NCBI RefSeq assembly: GCF_008039615.1
Contig: NZ_VDUZ01000005.1
Coordinates: forward strand, 62,001 to 126,000
Direction: 5' to 3'
DNA length: 64,000 bases
Origin: Vineibacter terrae
Lineage (GTDB): Bacteria > Pseudomonadota > Alphaproteobacteria > Reyranellales > Reyranellaceae
A program made the position numbers and the translations under genes. A model generated the notes under the pieces. The model was not told the DNA's origin and ran no database searches. It saw only the letters and a program-made list of their open reading frames with translations. Shown piece after piece: positions 7,465 through 15,994 of this stretch (its first letter is position 1; the number at the start of each line of letters is the position of its first letter).

Positions 7465-8478
7465 CTACTGCAGGCGCTGGATGCCCAGCGTGTCGGGCGA
7501 CACCTTGGCCTTGCCGGCGTCGAAATAGAGCCAGGCCGTGTAGCGGATCATCTTGAACGCCTCGGTCTGGGCCTCATCGCCGAACAGCGGCGCGAAGATG
7601 GCGCTGCGGGCATTGGCGTATTTCTGCACCGCCTCCGACTTGGCGATCTTGTTCCTCCACACCGCTTCCATGGTCTGGATCACGGCTGGCGGCGCGTCCT
7701 TGTGCACCCAGATCCCGAAATAGTTCATCGGTGCCGGCATCTTGGGCAGCCATTTGACGGTCGGCGGGATCTCGCCGTAGCCCTCCAGCATCACCGGCTT
7801 CTCGGCCATCACGACCAGCGGCACCAGCCGCTTGCCCTTGATGTGCTCGCTCATCTCGACCAGCAGCTGCGACACCGCCTTGGTCTCGCCGGCCACGGCC
7901 GAGACCACGGCCGGCGCGCCGCCGTTGTAGGTCACGTGCTTGTATTTGATGGGCGTGGCGGCGCGGATCGATTCCATCATGTTGTGGCCGGCCGACGACA
8001 GGCCGGCGGTAGCGACGGGGATGTTGTCGCCGTCGCGCTTGAGCTTCTCCAGGAAGTCGCCGAAATCCTTGAAGCCGGCGGCCGGGTTGGCGGCGATGGC
8101 GCTGACGTTGGCGACCGCGAAGAACGCCCTCCAGTCCTTCAGGTCGGTGTCGAGCAGCCCCAGGACGCGGTATGTGCCGACATCGACCGCTGCGCCCGCG
8201 GCCCAGGTGTATCCGTCCTTGGCTGCCTCCAGCGCGTTCTTGGTGCCGATCGAGCCCGACGCGCCGGGCTGGTTGACGACCACGAATTTCTGCTTCAGCT
8301 CGGCTTCCAGCTCGGCGGCCACGATGCGCGTCATCTGGTCGGTCGAGCCGCCGGCTGCCCACGGCACGATGATCGTGACCGGACGGTCGGGCTTCCACGG
8401 ATAGTCCTGCGCTGACGCGGCGCCGGCGATCAGGCCGAACGCCAGCCCGGCGATCGCCGCCAACACTGTGCGCTTCAT
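7465..8478 (-). CDS. tctC: TctC/Bug-type periplasmic solute receptor
   Basis: 337 residues with a clear signal peptide (MKRTVLAAIAGLAFGLIAGAASA, cut before QDYPW). The mature start PWKPDRPVTIIVPWAAGGSTDQMTR is the standard opening of the Bug/TctC receptor family, and the VVVNQPGASGSIGTKNALEAA stretch around residue 85 shapes the ligand pocket. These receptors deliver small organic acids and related compounds to TctAB. It is first in the tctC-tctB-tctA order. Its promoter region carries one of the three AAGTAAC-N6-GTTACTT palindromes 30 bases before the start, indicating control with the sugar-acid-like catabolic operons. Confidence 0.92.
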   Translation of the reverse strand: MKRTVLAAIAGLAFGLIAGAASAQDYPWKPDRPVTIIVPWAAGGSTDQMTRIVAAELEAELKQKFVVVNQPGASGSIGTKNALEAAKDGYTWAAGAAVDVGTYRVLGLLDTDLKDWRAFFAVANVSAIAANPAAGFKDFGDFLEKLKRDGDNIPVATAGLSSAGHNMMESIRAATPIKYKHVTYNGGAPAVVSAVAGETKAVSQLLVEMSEHIKGKRLVPLVVMAEKPVMLEGYGEIPPTVKWLPKMPAPMNYFGIWVHKDAPPAVIQTMEAVWRNKIAKSEAVQKYANARSAIFAPLFGDEAQTEAFKMIRYTAWLYFDAGKAKVSPDTLGIQRLQ

Positions 8479-8507
8479 CGCTCACCCCTCCCTGCTTCAT
8501 GTCTCTG

Positions 8508-8527
8508 AAGTAACGAACTGGTTACTT
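8508..8527. promoter_or_regulatory. Operator palindrome upstream of tctC
   Basis: AAGTAAC-GAACTG-GTTACTT, a perfect 7-bp inverted repeat with 6-base spacer, centred about 40 bases before the tctC start codon (minus strand). The same arms and spacing occur at 11281-11300, and nearly so at 35773-35790. The form fits a homodimeric repressor such as the TetR protein encoded at 16846. Confidence 0.78.
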
Positions 8528-8575
8528 ATTGGCTTAGACTGAGCGAGCTTGCCGGTCACCGTCAAGGGCAGACCG

Positions 8576-9349
8576 TCAACTACCCGTCAGCGTCCGGAAG
8601 ATCTCCAGCGACAGCTGCCCGAACGCGGCCGACGCCCTTACCTCGACCGTGCGCGGCCGCGGCAGGTCGACGGTGCGCACCGCGGCGATGCGGCCGGGGC
8701 GCGGCGTCATCACCACGATGCGGTCGGACAGGAACACGGCCTCCGAGATCGAATGGGTGACGAACAGCACGGTCTTGCGCGCCGCATTGCCGGTCTCGCC
8801 CCAGATACGCAGCAGCTCCAGGTTCATCTCGTCGCGCGTCATGGCGTCCAGCGCGCCGAACGGCTCGTCCATCAGCAGCAGGGGCGGGTCCAGCAGCAGG
8901 GCCCGGCACAGCGAGGCGCGCTGCTGCATGCCGCCCGACAGCTCGCGCGGCAGCTTGGCCGCGAACTCGCCCAGCCCCACCGTCTGCAGCAGGTGCTGTG
9001 CCCGGTCGCGGTAGCGGCCCGCGTCCTTGCCCGCCAGCTCGGCCGGCAGCAGGACATTGTCCAGGATCGAGCGCCATTTCAGCAGGATCGGCGCCTGGAA
9101 CACCATGCCGACATCGGCGATGGGGCGGGTCACGGGCCGCCCCGCGACGCGCACGCTGCCCCGCGTGGCCGGGCGCAGGCCGGCGATGATGCGCAGCAGT
9201 GTCGACTTGCCGCAGCCGCTGGGCCCGACCAGCGACACGAACTCGCCGCGCCCCACCTTCAGGTCGATGCCCGACAGCGCCTCGACCGGGCCGCTGTCGG
9301 CGGCGTAGGTCATGCCCAGCCCGTCGAGGTCGATCAGCTCGTTGCTCAC
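8576..9349 (-). CDS. ABC transporter ATPase, taurine/nitrate/sulfonate type
   Basis: 257 residues with complete ABC ATPase motifs: Walker A GPSGCGKST at 42-50, signature LSGGMQQR at 137-144, Walker B LLLMDEP at 157-163, then GALDAMTR and the switch histidine in VLFVTHSISEAVFLSDR. The DEPFGALDAMTRD and SISEAVFLSDRIVVM wording is typical of the SsuB/TauB/NrtD group. It is the last gene of the permease-receptor-ATPase operon on the minus strand, 37 bases after the receptor gene. Confidence 0.93.
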   Translation of the reverse strand: MSNELIDLDGLGMTYAADSGPVEALSGIDLKVGRGEFVSLVGPSGCGKSTLLRIIAGLRPATRGSVRVAGRPVTRPIADVGMVFQAPILLKWRSILDNVLLPAELAGKDAGRYRDRAQHLLQTVGLGEFAAKLPRELSGGMQQRASLCRALLLDPPLLLMDEPFGALDAMTRDEMNLELLRIWGETGNAARKTVLFVTHSISEAVFLSDRIVVMTPRPGRIAAVRTVDLPRPRTVEVRASAAFGQLSLEIFRTLTGS

Positions 9350-9386
9350 GGTGCGCAGTTCCTCGACGGGCGATGCGGATTTGCCG

Positions 9387-10391
9387 TCAGCGCGCGGCCG
9401 GCATGTCGACCTTGGTGAAGAACTCGGTGGTGAAGGTCGCCTTGCAGTCGACCTTCTTGGGCAGGCCCATATAGGTGTTCACCAGGTCCACCGAGTCGCA
9501 CATCTTCTTCTCGTCGATCCAGCCGATGCCGTTCTTGGCATAGCGCTCGGTCTTCATCAGCGACAGGCCGATCATCATGTTGGGCTCGATCACCGACAGG
9601 TCGACCTCCGGCACGCGCTTCTTGAGGATGGCGAGCGCCGCCTTGGGATCGGCCATCACGTCGCGCCAGCCCATGTACGACGCCTCGAGAAAGGCCTTCA
9701 GCGCCTTGCCGCGCTCCTTCATGGTCTTGTCGCTGGCCATGATCGACATGCTGTACATGTCGAAGCCGAAATCGGCCCATGACAGCATCACGACATTGCC
9801 GGCGCCCATCGCCTTCTCGTACAGCGGCAGGCCGGTGTTGTAGTCGCCCACCGTGTCGACGCGCTTCTCGGCCAGGGCCGCGATCTTGGCCGCCGGCTCG
9901 ACATTGACCCAGCTCACCTTGCTGGCATCGATGCCATGCAGCTTGGCGAAGGCCGGGAAGATCTGGCGCTGGCTGTCGCCCGGGGGCGCCGCCGCCGTCT
10001 TGCCTTCCAGGTCCTTGGGCTTGGTGATGGGCGCGCTCTTGGCGCTGAAGAAGTTCAGCGGCGTCTTGTCGAACACCATGCCGACGTCCTTGATCGTGGT
10101 GCCGCGCGCGATCGAGGCGATCACCACGGCGGCGTCGGCGAGGCCGGCGTCGGCGCGGCCCGAATCGACCTTGGCGATCGAGTCGCCGGAGCCCTTGGAG
10201 TTCTCCAGCACCACGTCCAGGCCCTTGGCCTTGTAGTAGCCCTTCTCCAGCGCCACCCAGTAGGCGGCATGGTCGCCGACCGCGAACCAGTTGAGCGCGA
10301 AGGTGAACTTCTCCAGCGGCTGCGCCGTTGCCGGCGCGACGACGGCCAGGCCTGCGGCCGCGGCGCTGAGAGCGCGGACCATCCATCTCAT
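9387..10391 (-). CDS. NMT1/THI5-like ABC substrate-binding protein
   Basis: 334 residues with a signal peptide (about 1-23, ending ATAQ) and the mature opening KFTFALNWFAVGDHAAYWVALEKGYYKAKGLDV, the hallmark of the SsuA/TauA/THI5 receptor family. A SGRADAGLADAAVVIASIARG segment near residue 75 is the usual ligand-site loop. Family ligands include sulfonates, nitrate, pyrimidines and aromatic acids, so the substrate cannot be named. The gene sits between its permease and ATPase, and the operon shares a divergent, palindrome-bearing promoter with the catabolic operon at 11318. Confidence 0.92.
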   Translation of the reverse strand: MRWMVRALSAAAAGLAVVAPATAQPLEKFTFALNWFAVGDHAAYWVALEKGYYKAKGLDVVLENSKGSGDSIAKVDSGRADAGLADAAVVIASIARGTTIKDVGMVFDKTPLNFFSAKSAPITKPKDLEGKTAAAPPGDSQRQIFPAFAKLHGIDASKVSWVNVEPAAKIAALAEKRVDTVGDYNTGLPLYEKAMGAGNVVMLSWADFGFDMYSMSIMASDKTMKERGKALKAFLEASYMGWRDVMADPKAALAILKKRVPEVDLSVIEPNMMIGLSLMKTERYAKNGIGWIDEKKMCDSVDLVNTYMGLPKKVDCKATFTTEFFTKVDMPAAR

Positions 10392-10416
10392 GGCAATCTC
10401 CTCATCCCCGATGACA

Positions 10417-11187
10417 TCATTGAGTCGCCTCGGCCCAGGGCGCGGCCCAGCGCGCGATGGCGACGACGGCGCCGTACAGCGCCAGGCCGACGATCGACAC
10501 CCAGACCAGCGCGCCGAACGCCAGCGGCGTGTTCATGCTGCTCTGCGTGGTGATGATGACGTAGCCCAGGCCCTTCTGCGAGGCCACGAACTCGCCCACG
10601 ATGGCGCCGACCACGGCCGACGTGGCGGTGATCTTGAGCGCGCTCAGGATGTAGGGCAGCGCATTGGGCAGCCGGATCTTGGCGAAGATCTTCCATTTCG
10701 GCGCGGAGAAGACGCGGCCCAGGTCGAGCATCTCGGGGTCGACCTGCGACAGGCCCACGGCCGTGTTGATCACGACCGGGAAGAAGCCGATCAGCGCCCC
10801 GATCAGCATGTTGGGCACGATGCCGTAGCCCAGCCACAGCAGGAACAGCGGCGCCACCGCGACCTTGGGCAGCGTGTTGACGAGCACCAGGAACGGCACC
10901 AGGGCGCTGGCCAGCCGCGGCGACCAGGCGATGGCGACGCCCAGCGCCACGCCCACGCCGCCGGCCAGCACGAAGGCGCCGATGATCTCCAGGGTCGTCA
11001 CCCATAGATGCGGCCACCACTGCGTCTCGGGCTCGATGAACGCGCGCAGCACCGCCATCGGGCTGGGCAGCAGGTATTCACGGATGTTCAGCAGGCTGAC
11101 CGCGAGCTGCCAGACGACGATCAGCCCGACGAACAGCGCCATCGCCGGCCAATTGTCGCCAAACCATCGCAGGATCTTGCTACCCAC
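10417..11187 (-). CDS. ABC transporter permease, SsuC/TauC type
   Basis: 256 residues with six hydrophobic segments and the inner-membrane permease EAA loop (residues about 150-185, GLSQVDPEMLDLGRVFSAPK onward into IRLPNALPYILSALKI). It opens with a short cytoplasmic stretch and a first membrane helix, NWPAMALFVGLIVVWQLAVSLL. It is the first gene of the minus-strand operon, and its start faces the Gfo/Idh gene across a 130-base intergenic region holding the shared operator. Confidence 0.92.
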   Translation of the reverse strand: MGSKILRWFGDNWPAMALFVGLIVVWQLAVSLLNIREYLLPSPMAVLRAFIEPETQWWPHLWVTTLEIIGAFVLAGGVGVALGVAIAWSPRLASALVPFLVLVNTLPKVAVAPLFLLWLGYGIVPNMLIGALIGFFPVVINTAVGLSQVDPEMLDLGRVFSAPKWKIFAKIRLPNALPYILSALKITATSAVVGAIVGEFVASQKGLGYVIITTQSSMNTPLAFGALVWVSIVGLALYGAVVAIARWAAPWAEATQ

Positions 11188-11280
11188 CGCTGTCGCCCCG
11201 AGTGTGCGTGGATTCTAGGAGGACGGAAGTCGTGCCTGCGTCAGACCTTTCACCGCTTCCCCCTTTGACGTAGATTCGCT

Positions 11281-11300
11281 AAGTAACGGTTTGGTTACTT
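11281..11300. promoter_or_regulatory. Operator palindrome in the divergent ABC / catabolic promoter
   Basis: AAGTAAC-GGTTTG-GTTACTT, identical in both 7-base arms and in spacing to the site before tctC. It ends 17 bases before ATG 11318 and lies 94 bases upstream of the permease start, so one bound dimer could control both directions. Its position over the plus-strand leader suggests repression. Confidence 0.8.
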
Positions 11301-11317
11301 GTGACAGACTGGCGAGA

Positions 11318-12364
11318 ATGGCGACCGGCGTCAAGAGAGACACGTTGCGGGTGCTGCTGGCGGGCCACGGCGCGTTCGGCGCCGTGCATGCGCAGGCCTG
11401 GGCAACGCTGGGCTTCGCCGAGCGCCTGGTGATCGCCGATCCCGATCCGCATGCCCGCGCCCAGGCGCAGGCGGCGCTGCCGCAGGCCCGTGTCGTGGCC
11501 GACTGGCGCATGGCGCTCCCCGATGTCGACGTGGTCGATCTCGTCACGCCCAGCAATACGCATGCCGCGGTGGCCCTGGCCGCACTCGATGCAGGCTGCG
11601 ACCTGCTGATCGAGAAGCCGATGACGATGAACCGGGCCGAGGCCGCGGCGATGGCGGCGCGGGCGCGGCAGGCGGAGCGCATCGTGCAGGTGGGCTACGT
11701 GCTGCGCACCCATCCCGCGGCGCGCCGGCTGCGCGACATCGTGCGCGCCGGCGACGTCGGCGCGCCGGTCTGGATCGATGCTGCGTTCCTGTCCCTGAAA
11801 CGGCCGCGGCGCGATGCCGGCGTCGTGCTCAACGACGCGGTGCACGTGATCGACCTCGTGCTGTGGACGGTCGGCCGGACGCCCGACGCGGTGTCGGCGG
11901 TGCTGGTCGAGCATCTGGGCCGCGGCGTCGAGGACATCGCTTCGATCACGCTGCATTGGCAGGACGGACCGACGGCGCGGGTCGATGCGTCGTGCATCGT
12001 GGCCGGCGAGCATCTCGACCCCTACGTGGCTGGCGGCATCTCGCGCAAGCACCTGTCGGTGACCGGCGACGCCGGCCAGGCCGTGGCCGACTTCATGACC
12101 GGCAGCGTGCGCTGGCGATCGTGCCGCCAGCAGCGCATCGCCGGCGGCGGCCATGAGCCGGTGTCAGGGCCCGAGCAGACCACGACGTTCGCGGCGCCGT
12201 CGCCGCGCGACGCCGTTGCTGCCGAGCTCGAAAGCTTCGTCGAGGCCGTGATCGCGCGCCGGTCGCCCGAAGCCGATGCCGGCAGCGGCCTCGCCATGGC
12301 GGCGGTCTGCGATGCCGTCTTCGCCGCCGCCCGCGAGCGTCGCACCGTCGAGGTCCGGGCATGA
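11318..12364 (+). CDS. Gfo/Idh/MocA family NAD(P)-dependent oxidoreductase
   Basis: 348 residues. The N-terminal Rossmann fold starts VLLAGHGAFGAVHAQAW with the GxGxxG-type loop at 16-21, and the family signature EKP (E99-K100-P101) carries the catalytic-region lysine. The C-terminal half is the usual alpha/beta dimerisation and substrate domain. Members oxidise sugars, sugar acids or inositols at a ring carbon. An upstream TTG at 11291 is in frame, but it lies inside the operator, so ATG 11318 is preferred. It is the first gene of a tightly coupled operon: the next ATG overlaps its stop. Substrate unknown. Confidence 0.88.
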   Translation: MATGVKRDTLRVLLAGHGAFGAVHAQAWATLGFAERLVIADPDPHARAQAQAALPQARVVADWRMALPDVDVVDLVTPSNTHAAVALAALDAGCDLLIEKPMTMNRAEAAAMAARARQAERIVQVGYVLRTHPAARRLRDIVRAGDVGAPVWIDAAFLSLKRPRRDAGVVLNDAVHVIDLVLWTVGRTPDAVSAVLVEHLGRGVEDIASITLHWQDGPTARVDASCIVAGEHLDPYVAGGISRKHLSVTGDAGQAVADFMTGSVRWRSCRQQRIAGGGHEPVSGPEQTTTFAAPSPRDAVAAELESFVEAVIARRSPEADAGSGLAMAAVCDAVFAAARERRTVEVRA

Positions 12365-13221
12365 AGACACCAGAGCAAGTGGGATATCCGATGCGCCTGT
12401 CGTTGTGCAACGAAGTGATCCGCGACCTGCCGTTCGAGCGGCAATGTGCGCTGGCGGCGGCGCTGGGCTATGCCGGCCTCGAGGTCGCGCCCTTCACCCT
12501 GGGCGAGACGGCGTGGACGGCGCCGGCCGGCGAGCGTGCCGCCTGGCGTCGGGCGCTGGCCGATTCGGGCGTGGCGGTCAGCGGCCTGCACTGGCTGCTG
12601 GTGAGTCCGGCCGGCCTGTCGATCACGTCGGGCGACAAGGCGACCTGGGATCGCACCGTCGACATCCTGCGGCGGCTGATCGACCTGTGCGCCGAGCTGG
12701 GCGGCGACTATCTCGTGCACGGCTCGCCGGCGCAGCGCCGCATCGGCGACCAGGCCGACCCGGCCGCCGCCGCGGCGCGCGGCGAGGCGGCATGGGCCGC
12801 GATCGCCGACGATGCGCGCCGCGCCGGCGTGGTCTATTGCATCGAGCCGCTGTCGCGGCCGGAGGCGGATTTCGTGAACACCCTGGGCGAGGCGGCGGCG
12901 ATCGTGCAGCGCATCGGCAGCCCGGCCCTGCGCACCATGATCGACACCCTGGCCGCCGGCAGCATGGAGCCGGAGCCGGTCGCCGATGCGCTGCGCCGCT
13001 GGCTGCCGACCGGCATGGTGGCGCATATCCAGCTCAACGACCGCAACCGCCGCGGCCCCGGCCAGGGCGACGACAGGTTCGCGCCCGTGCTGCGGGCGCT
13101 GAAGGATGGCGGCTACGGCGGCTGGGTGGCGATGGAGCCTTTCGACTATCACCCCGACGGCCCGACCTGCGCCGCCCGCGCGATCGGCTACGTCCAAGGC
13201 ATCCTGGAGACGCTGGCATGA
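12361..13221 (+). CDS. Sugar phosphate isomerase/epimerase family TIM-barrel protein
   Basis: 286 residues of the xylose-isomerase-like TIM barrel (AP endonuclease 2 superfamily). Metal and substrate strand motifs are in order: GYAGLEVAPF, SGLHWLL, YLVHGSP, VYCIEPLSR with the glutamate ligand, MIDTLAAG where many relatives have a D-x-x-H type motif, MVAHIQLNDRNRRGPGQGD with the histidine ligand, and WVAMEPFDY with the last glutamate. Such proteins act as isomerases, epimerases or 3-keto-sugar lyases. ATG 12361 overlaps the preceding stop; ATG 12391 would remove ten residues. The overlap at 13218 couples it to the enolase-type gene. Confidence 0.87.
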   Translation: MKTPEQVGYPMRLSLCNEVIRDLPFERQCALAAALGYAGLEVAPFTLGETAWTAPAGERAAWRRALADSGVAVSGLHWLLVSPAGLSITSGDKATWDRTVDILRRLIDLCAELGGDYLVHGSPAQRRIGDQADPAAAAARGEAAWAAIADDARRAGVVYCIEPLSRPEADFVNTLGEAAAIVQRIGSPALRTMIDTLAAGSMEPEPVADALRRWLPTGMVAHIQLNDRNRRGPGQGDDRFAPVLRALKDGGYGGWVAMEPFDYHPDGPTCAARAIGYVQGILETLA

Positions 13222-14681
13222 CTGACGCCCCCAAGCTGAAGCTCGAGTCCGTCGAGCGCTACGAGCGCGACGTCACGCTGCGCCTGCCGTTCCGCTTCGG
13301 CGTGATCACGGTGACGCAATCCACGCAGGCGGTGGTCCGCGCCACTATCGCGCTGCCCGACGGGCGCACCGCCACCGGCATCGCGGCCGAGAGCCTGGGC
13401 GCCAAGTGGTTCGACAAGAACCTCGCCTACAGCGATGCGCAGAACCTGGACCAGCTGCGCCAGGCGCTGGACATCGCCATCGATCTCTACCGCGGCCGTG
13501 GCTGGAGCACCGCCTTCGGCCTCTACGCCGGCACCTATCGCGAGCAGCTGGCGCGCGGCGCGGCGCTCGACCTCGTGCCCCTGGTGGCGTCCTATGGGCC
13601 GGCCCTGCTCGACCGTGCCGTCCTCGACGCGCTGGGCCGCGCCAACGGCTGGTCCTTCGCCGACATGATCCGGCGCAACATCCCCGGCCTGGCGATCACC
13701 GATCTCACGCCCGACCTCGCCGGGCTAGATCTGCCCGCCTTCCTCGCCGGCCTTGCGCCCGGCAGCGGCATCGACGTGCGCCACACTGTCGGGCTGGTCG
13801 ATCCCATCGTGGCTGCCGACCAGAAGCCGGGCGAGCGGGTGGACGACGGCCTGCCGGAGACCCTGGAGGAGGTGGTGCGCCACTATCGCGGCCGCTACTA
13901 CAAGCTCAAGGTCGGCGGCGATGTGCGTGCCGATCTCGACCGCCTGTCGCGCATCGCCGCCGTGCTCGACCGCGATGCCGGCGACTACCGCGCCACGCTC
14001 GACGGCAACGAGCAGTACGACGATGTCGAGGGCATCGGCGAGCTGTGGCGGCACATGGAGGAGACGCCGGCGCTGCAGCGCCTGGTGTCCTCGATCATGT
14101 TCATCGAGCAGCCGATCAAGCGCGCCGTGGCGCTGGCCCGGCCGGTCGAGGCGCTGGCGCGTCGCAAGAAGCTCATCATCGACGAGTCGGACGGCGAGCT
14201 GGGCACGTTCCCGGCGGCGCTGGCGCTGGGCTATTCCGGCGTGTCGAGCAAGAACTGCAAGGGGTTCTACAAATCGATCCTCAATGCGGCGCGCGTGGCG
14301 CGGCTCAACGCCCGGGCCGGCACGGCGCAGTATTTCATGTCGGCCGAGGACCTGACGACCCTGGCTGGCGTCAGCGTGCAGCAGGACCTGGCGCTGGTAT
14401 CGCTGCTGGGGCTCACCCATGTCGAGCGCAACGGCCATCACTTCATCGACGGCATGTCGTTCGCGCCCGCGGCCGAGCAGGCGTCGTTCGCGGCCGCGCA
14501 TCCCGACCTCTATGACCGCGCCGGCGGCCCGGCCCGCCTGCGCATCGAGCAGGGCCGCCTGCGCCTGGGCTCGCTCGCCTGTCCCGGCTTCGCCGTCGCC
14601 GGTGAGACCGACATCGCGGCGCTGCGCCCCATGCCCGCCGCGCCCAAGGCCCGCATCGTGCCTGCGAATGCGGGAGGCTAG
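13218..14681 (+). CDS. Enolase-superfamily (mandelate racemase/muconate lactonizing-like) enzyme
   Basis: 487 residues. The start ATGA overlaps the isomerase stop; the frame is open further upstream but only as an artefact of GC-rich coding. Enolase-superfamily residues can be placed: K229-L-K231 in YYKLKVGGD, metal ligands D262 (LDGNEQY), E297 (FIEQP) and D322 (IIDESDGE), and K345/K348 in SSKNCKG on the opposite barrel side. The N-terminal capping domain is about 170 residues. Length exceeds the usual 350-400 residues because of a longer cap and C-terminal tail. Members abstract an alpha-proton from a carboxylate to dehydrate, racemise or cyclise it, so the substrate is probably a sugar acid or similar carboxylate. 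Confidence 0.83.
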   Translation: MTDAPKLKLESVERYERDVTLRLPFRFGVITVTQSTQAVVRATIALPDGRTATGIAAESLGAKWFDKNLAYSDAQNLDQLRQALDIAIDLYRGRGWSTAFGLYAGTYREQLARGAALDLVPLVASYGPALLDRAVLDALGRANGWSFADMIRRNIPGLAITDLTPDLAGLDLPAFLAGLAPGSGIDVRHTVGLVDPIVAADQKPGERVDDGLPETLEEVVRHYRGRYYKLKVGGDVRADLDRLSRIAAVLDRDAGDYRATLDGNEQYDDVEGIGELWRHMEETPALQRLVSSIMFIEQPIKRAVALARPVEALARRKKLIIDESDGELGTFPAALALGYSGVSSKNCKGFYKSILNAARVARLNARAGTAQYFMSAEDLTTLAGVSVQQDLALVSLLGLTHVERNGHHFIDGMSFAPAAEQASFAAAHPDLYDRAGGPARLRIEQGRLRLGSLACPGFAVAGETDIAALRPMPAAPKARIVPANAGG

Positions 14682-14703
14682 GCGATGGCCGATTCTGTTG
14701 AAA

Positions 14704-14782
14704 GGTCGGGCCGCGCCGCTCCAGCGGCGCTCATGATCCGGCGCTGCGCGTCGGTGCGTCGCTGGAGCGACGCGGCCCGACC
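14704..14782. repeat. Cruciform-like inverted repeat, family E copy 1
   Basis: Outer arms GGTCGGGCCGCG (14704-14715) and CGCGGCCCGACC (14771-14782) are perfect complements. Inside are two small hairpins, CGCCGC-TCCA-GCGGCG (14714-14729) and CGTCGC-TGGA-GCGACG (14757-14772). It fills the gap between the enolase-type and SDR-like genes. Elements of similar design, with different bases, lie at 46989-47072 and 57783-57855. Confidence 0.75.
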
Positions 14783-14818
14783 TCTCGTTCCTTCATCCCA
14801 GGGCGACCGACCCACACC

Positions 14819-15856
14819 ATGACAACAGATCCCACCCTGCCCACGCGCTTCGCCGATGTCGCGGCGCTGGAAGATTTCATGACCGAGCCGACGCCGGCGC
14901 TGGTGGCCGACCTGGCGCGGGCGCCGGGTGACATCCTGGTGCTGGGCGTGGGCGGCAAGATGGGCCCGACCCTGGCGCGGCTGGCCAGGCGCGCCGACCC
15001 GCGGCGGCGCGTCATCGGCGTGGCGCGCTTCAGCAAGCCCGGCCTGCGCGAGGCGCTGCAGGCGCACGGCATCGAGACCATCGCCTGCGACCTGCTCGAC
15101 CGCAGCGCGATCGGGCGCCTGCCGCAGGCGCCCAACGTCGTGTTCATGGCCGGCCACAAGTTCGGCGCCACCGGCAACGAGCCGCTCACCTGGGCGATGA
15201 ACGTGCTGGTGCCGGCCCATGTCGCCGAGACCTTCGCCGCGGCGCGTATCGTCGCGTTCTCGACCGGCTGCGTCTATCCCTTCGTCGATGTCGACGGTGG
15301 CGGCGCGACGGAGGATGTGCCGCCGGTGCCGCCCTCGGGCGACTATGCCTGGTCCTGCGTCGGGCGCGAGCGCATGTTCCAGCAGGCGTCGCGGGTCCAC
15401 GGCACGGCCGGCCGACTGGTCCGGCTGAACTACGCCATCGACATGCGCTACGGCGTGCTGCACGACGTGGCGCGCAAGGTGCGCGATGGCGAGGTGATCG
15501 ATCTCGCCATGGGCCATGTCAACGTGATCTGGCAAGGCGACGCCAACAGCATCGCGCTGCGCTGCCTGGCGCACGCCACGGCGCCGACCACGCCGATCAA
15601 CGTCACCGGTCCGCAGACCGTCAGCGTGCGCTGGCTGGCCGGCGAGTTCGCGCGCCTGCTGGGCAGGAAGGCGCAATTTTCCGGCACCGAGGCACCCGCC
15701 GGCTGGATCAACAACGCCGCCGCCATGACGGCCGCGTTCGGCCCGCCGCGTGTGCCGCTGGCGGCCATGATCGACTGGACCGCCGACTGGTTGACACGCG
15801 CCATGCCTTCGCTCGACAAGCCCACCCACTATGAGGTGCGCGATGGGCGGTATTGA
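14819..15856 (+). CDS. NAD-dependent epimerase/dehydratase (extended SDR-like)
   Basis: 345 residues with a Rossmann start ILVLGVGGKMGPTLARLARR (the glycine-rich loop of extended SDRs) and the later VAFSTGCVYPF strand with the catalytic-region serine or threonine. Where family members have YxxxK, this protein reads YAWSC, so the lysine of the classical triad is missing or displaced. It is in the same operon as the Gfo, isomerase and enolase-like genes, but separated from the latter by the inverted repeat 14704-14782. It probably acts on a sugar or sugar acid; atypical chemistry or a purely binding role should be considered. Confidence 0.8.
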   Translation: MTTDPTLPTRFADVAALEDFMTEPTPALVADLARAPGDILVLGVGGKMGPTLARLARRADPRRRVIGVARFSKPGLREALQAHGIETIACDLLDRSAIGRLPQAPNVVFMAGHKFGATGNEPLTWAMNVLVPAHVAETFAAARIVAFSTGCVYPFVDVDGGGATEDVPPVPPSGDYAWSCVGRERMFQQASRVHGTAGRLVRLNYAIDMRYGVLHDVARKVRDGEVIDLAMGHVNVIWQGDANSIALRCLAHATAPTTPINVTGPQTVSVRWLAGEFARLLGRKAQFSGTEAPAGWINNAAAMTAAFGPPRVPLAAMIDWTADWLTRAMPSLDKPTHYEVRDGRY

Positions 15857-15860
15857 GCTT

Positions 15861-15988
15861 CCTCCCCAACGAAGTTGGGGAGGTGCCCCGAAGGGGCGGA
15901 GGGGAGCCAACGTGGTTTTCGTAATGACCACCACGTCGGTTCCCCATCCGGCCCTTCGGGCCACCTTCCCCGCAAGCGGGGAAGGGAG
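15861..15988. repeat. Palindromic element, family A copy 3
   Basis: CTCCCCAAC/GTTGGGGAG hairpin, GGTGCCCCGAAGGGGC block, central arms around TTTCGTAATGA, and a terminal CTTCCCCGC/GCGGGGAAG hairpin. It lies between the SDR-like gene and the GNAT gene; its last purine-rich bases (GAAGGGAGAGAAGG) form the ribosome site of the GNAT gene. Confidence 0.9.
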
Positions 15989-15994
15989 AGAAGG

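Noticed and set aside
11291-11317. TTG start nine codons upstream for the Gfo/Idh gene
   Set aside because: It lies inside the AAGTAAC-N6-GTTACTT operator; ATG 11318 fits the family start.
12276-13217. N-terminal extension of the enolase-like gene
   Set aside because: Overlaps the isomerase gene in another frame and lacks any domain; the ATGA overlap at 13218 is the natural start.
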